Part shown: one piece after another, positions 62,282 to 64,000 of the stretch
Layout: each line of letters opens with the position of its first letter
Numbering within the stretch: the first letter of the stretch is position 1
Assembly: GCF_030848805.1 (NCBI RefSeq)
Contig: NC_092365.1
Coordinates: 21,409,395 to 21,473,394 of the forward strand
Length of the DNA: 64,000 nt
Direction of reading: 5' to 3'
Origin: Temnothorax longispinosus
Taxonomy: Eukaryota > Arthropoda > Insecta > Hymenoptera > Formicidae
Translations under genes and position numbers: made by a program
Notes under the pieces: model-generated
What the model saw: the letters and a program-made list of their open reading frames with translations, nothing else
Told to the model about the DNA's origin: nothing
Databases searched by the model: none

Positions 62282-62744
62282 GTAATTATTACTTTTATCT
62301 CGAGCGCAGAAATGACATAAAATTTTTATACTAATTTAATAAAAATAAGTTGAAGTTTTAATATTGTTAAAATATTATGTATTTTTGTAATTACTTATAT
62401 TACTACAAAGTGTGTACCTAACACGTAAAATGGTCCAGATTTGAAAAAAATTCAATAAAAAGTAATTTCTTAATGTATCAAAATAATTTCATATTTTTAT
62501 ATAAAGTAAAACACTAACTTGTGCATCTTGAATAATTATAATAAATTATGCATTGTATGAAAAATTGTTACATGCAAAAGTTGCGTGATTTAAAAAGGAT
62601 CATTTTTTATAAGTGGAGATGTTTCAAAGATTTGAAAGTCAACTTTATTTTTTTAAACCGAATGTTATATTTTTTATGTCGTGTAGTTAAAAAATATGTT
62701 GAATTCTGAGTAAAAGTGTATTATCATTTGTCGGTCCTAATCCT

Positions 62745-62880
62745 AATGGTGCGTGTCCACCTGCGAGTAAGAACTCTCGAGAGCAACAAGAGAGAAAGAG
62801 AGAGAGACTCGAGAGTCTTTCTCTCTCTCTCTTTCTTTTTGCTCTCGAGAGTTCTTACTCGCAGGTGGAGACGCACCATT
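62745..62880. mobile_element. 136 bp foldback MITE with TA flanks
   Basis: Arms of about 41 bp begin ATGGTGCGTGTCCACC on the left and end with the inverse on the right, with one or two differences. Both carry GTAAGAACTCTCGAGAGC. The loop is a GAGA/CTCT microsatellite. TA at 62744-62745 and 62880-62881 is consistent with a TA duplication. Open frames on both strands here are products of the palindrome. Confidence 0.75.
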
Positions 62881-64000
62881 ATAGATAATGAGATACTCAA
62901 GATCTTTATGTTTATCAACATAAAAAGCATCTCAGCTTATTATTATTGTTATTACAATCGTCAATTCCTTAACATAGGTAACTGTTATTAACAGTGTGTC
63001 CGATAAAGTTAGGTGCCTCATCCTGTATTGTACACGTTTCGAAATGACAATTTAGTTAAAAAACAGACTACATTTATTTTATATTCATTTATTCAATTAT
63101 TTTATTGAAACTTTCAGATACAATATATAACTAATGTGCTAAATAATATAGCTAACTGTATTAACTTGAAACCATAACAAAAAATCATGTCAAATGTTTT
63201 CTGACATAGAACCACGCAATTTACTTCTGGCATAAGATTATCACATATACTTTAATAATGGCTTTTCGTATAATTTACAATTGCTATCTTTAAGCATGCA
63301 ACTTATCAGAAAAATCAATAACCCTAGCCTAAAATTAATAACTTTGTTAGACTTGATAAACAAAACTATTTTTCATGATATCAATACTGGTCCAGTTAGC
63401 AAACTGCACTTTTATCTTGACATGCTTTTCTTGTGATTGATCCGTTGAAGGTATTTAGTACTTTGCGTCAATTATTATGTAAGTTTACGGAGAATGTTAC
63501 ATGATCTAGTTGTAATATGTTCGTTTTCTCTAACAGTATAATAACAAGATCAATAATCGTGACGGTCGACACGGGCAGAGAAACTGTTACCGTATACACG
63601 CGTTGCACGTTCTTTGTGTAACAGGTGGGAGTTAATGGCAAGAAATAGCTCGTGAGATAGAAAATGCATGCGTGCGCACTGCTGAAAGGCACGTTACGTT
63701 TTCGAGAGAAGGTCTGGTGGCGATGCAAAATCGGGCAAATGAAAGGTTACTTGGAGCAATCAAGGATTCTCCATCTACGCGGAACTATCTAGCCGCGAAA
63801 TGCATTCACGTGAAATTACATGCGCAAACTGGCTATGCAAAATGGCTTCAACATGTTTTGGACCACTCCTGCGACGTGCGTGTTACATTAACGTAAAAGT
63901 ACCTATATTAAACATTGTACAGAAATAAAAATTTAAATTTTTAAAAATTGAAAGTACTATTCTTCTGTTTCTTAATATGGAAGACTTACAATTAGATGAT
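62881..64000. other. No gene supported; possible transposon end
   Basis: GTGTCCGATAAAGTTAGG then TGCCTCATCCTGTAT at 62995-63030 looks like the tip of a mariner-type element, but no partner is visible. The frame at 63636-63896 (+) is open, ends in TAA and is followed by AATAAA near 63926, but it lacks an in-frame ATG or a usable acceptor. Confidence 0.3.

Noticed and set aside
62716..62991. Arg/Glu- and Leu/Ser-rich frames on both strands
   Set aside because: They read through a palindromic MITE with a GAGA loop and are mirror images of each other.
63636..63896. Open frame near the right edge, followed by AATAAA
   Set aside because: It has no in-frame ATG and the only near acceptor (ending 63623) leads into a stop in this frame.

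Overview
The window looks like AT-rich nuclear DNA of a hymenopteran insect, probably an ant. It carries multi-exon insect genes with GT-AG introns, microsatellites and many short inverted-repeat (foldback) elements. The taxon is an inference from gene style and repeat type. No prokaryotic, organellar or viral gene set, CRISPR array or rRNA gene was seen.

Layout. (1) 1-9640: no recognised exon. It is most likely intron or upstream sequence of the first gene, with a transposase relic (4713-5280) and a cluster of nested inverted repeats (about 6540-7960). (2) 9641-10930 (+): the last two exons of a pyrokinin/CAPA-type neuropeptide GPCR; its first five membrane helices must lie left of the window. 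(3) 14460-18213 (-): a complete ten-exon sorting nexin 4 gene, tail to tail with the GPCR. (4) 19253-24490 (-): a complete twelve-exon SV2-like transporter of the major facilitator superfamily, its 3' end about 1 kb from the sorting nexin start. (5) 24491-44000: mostly gene-poor. It holds a TATA/initiator promoter with a small non-coding exon (34240-34341), a large CCCGGG-ended AT-rich repeat (35070-36099) and a possible alternative first exon (38067-38136). (6) 44135-51897 (+): a complete twelve-exon secreted heme-peroxidase-like gene. Its 3.8 kb third intron contains an antisense 106-codon open frame. (7) 51898-64000: repeat-rich, with the start of a predicted secreted protein (60848-62281, +).

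Most notable: the peroxidase-like protein keeps the distal histidine and catalytic arginine but has asparagine where the proximal heme-ligand histidine should be. The partner asparagine is aspartate and one of the covalent heme-link residues is valine, so the proximal heme side appears rebuilt or lost. The frame is intact and spliced normally, so this is not simple decay.

The genes do not form a pathway; they are ordinary chromosomal neighbours. GPCR, SV2-like transporter and sorting nexin suggest neuronal or endocrine membrane traffic only in a loose sense. All exon joins were read by eye from splice sites, reading frame and family similarity; no alignment was run.
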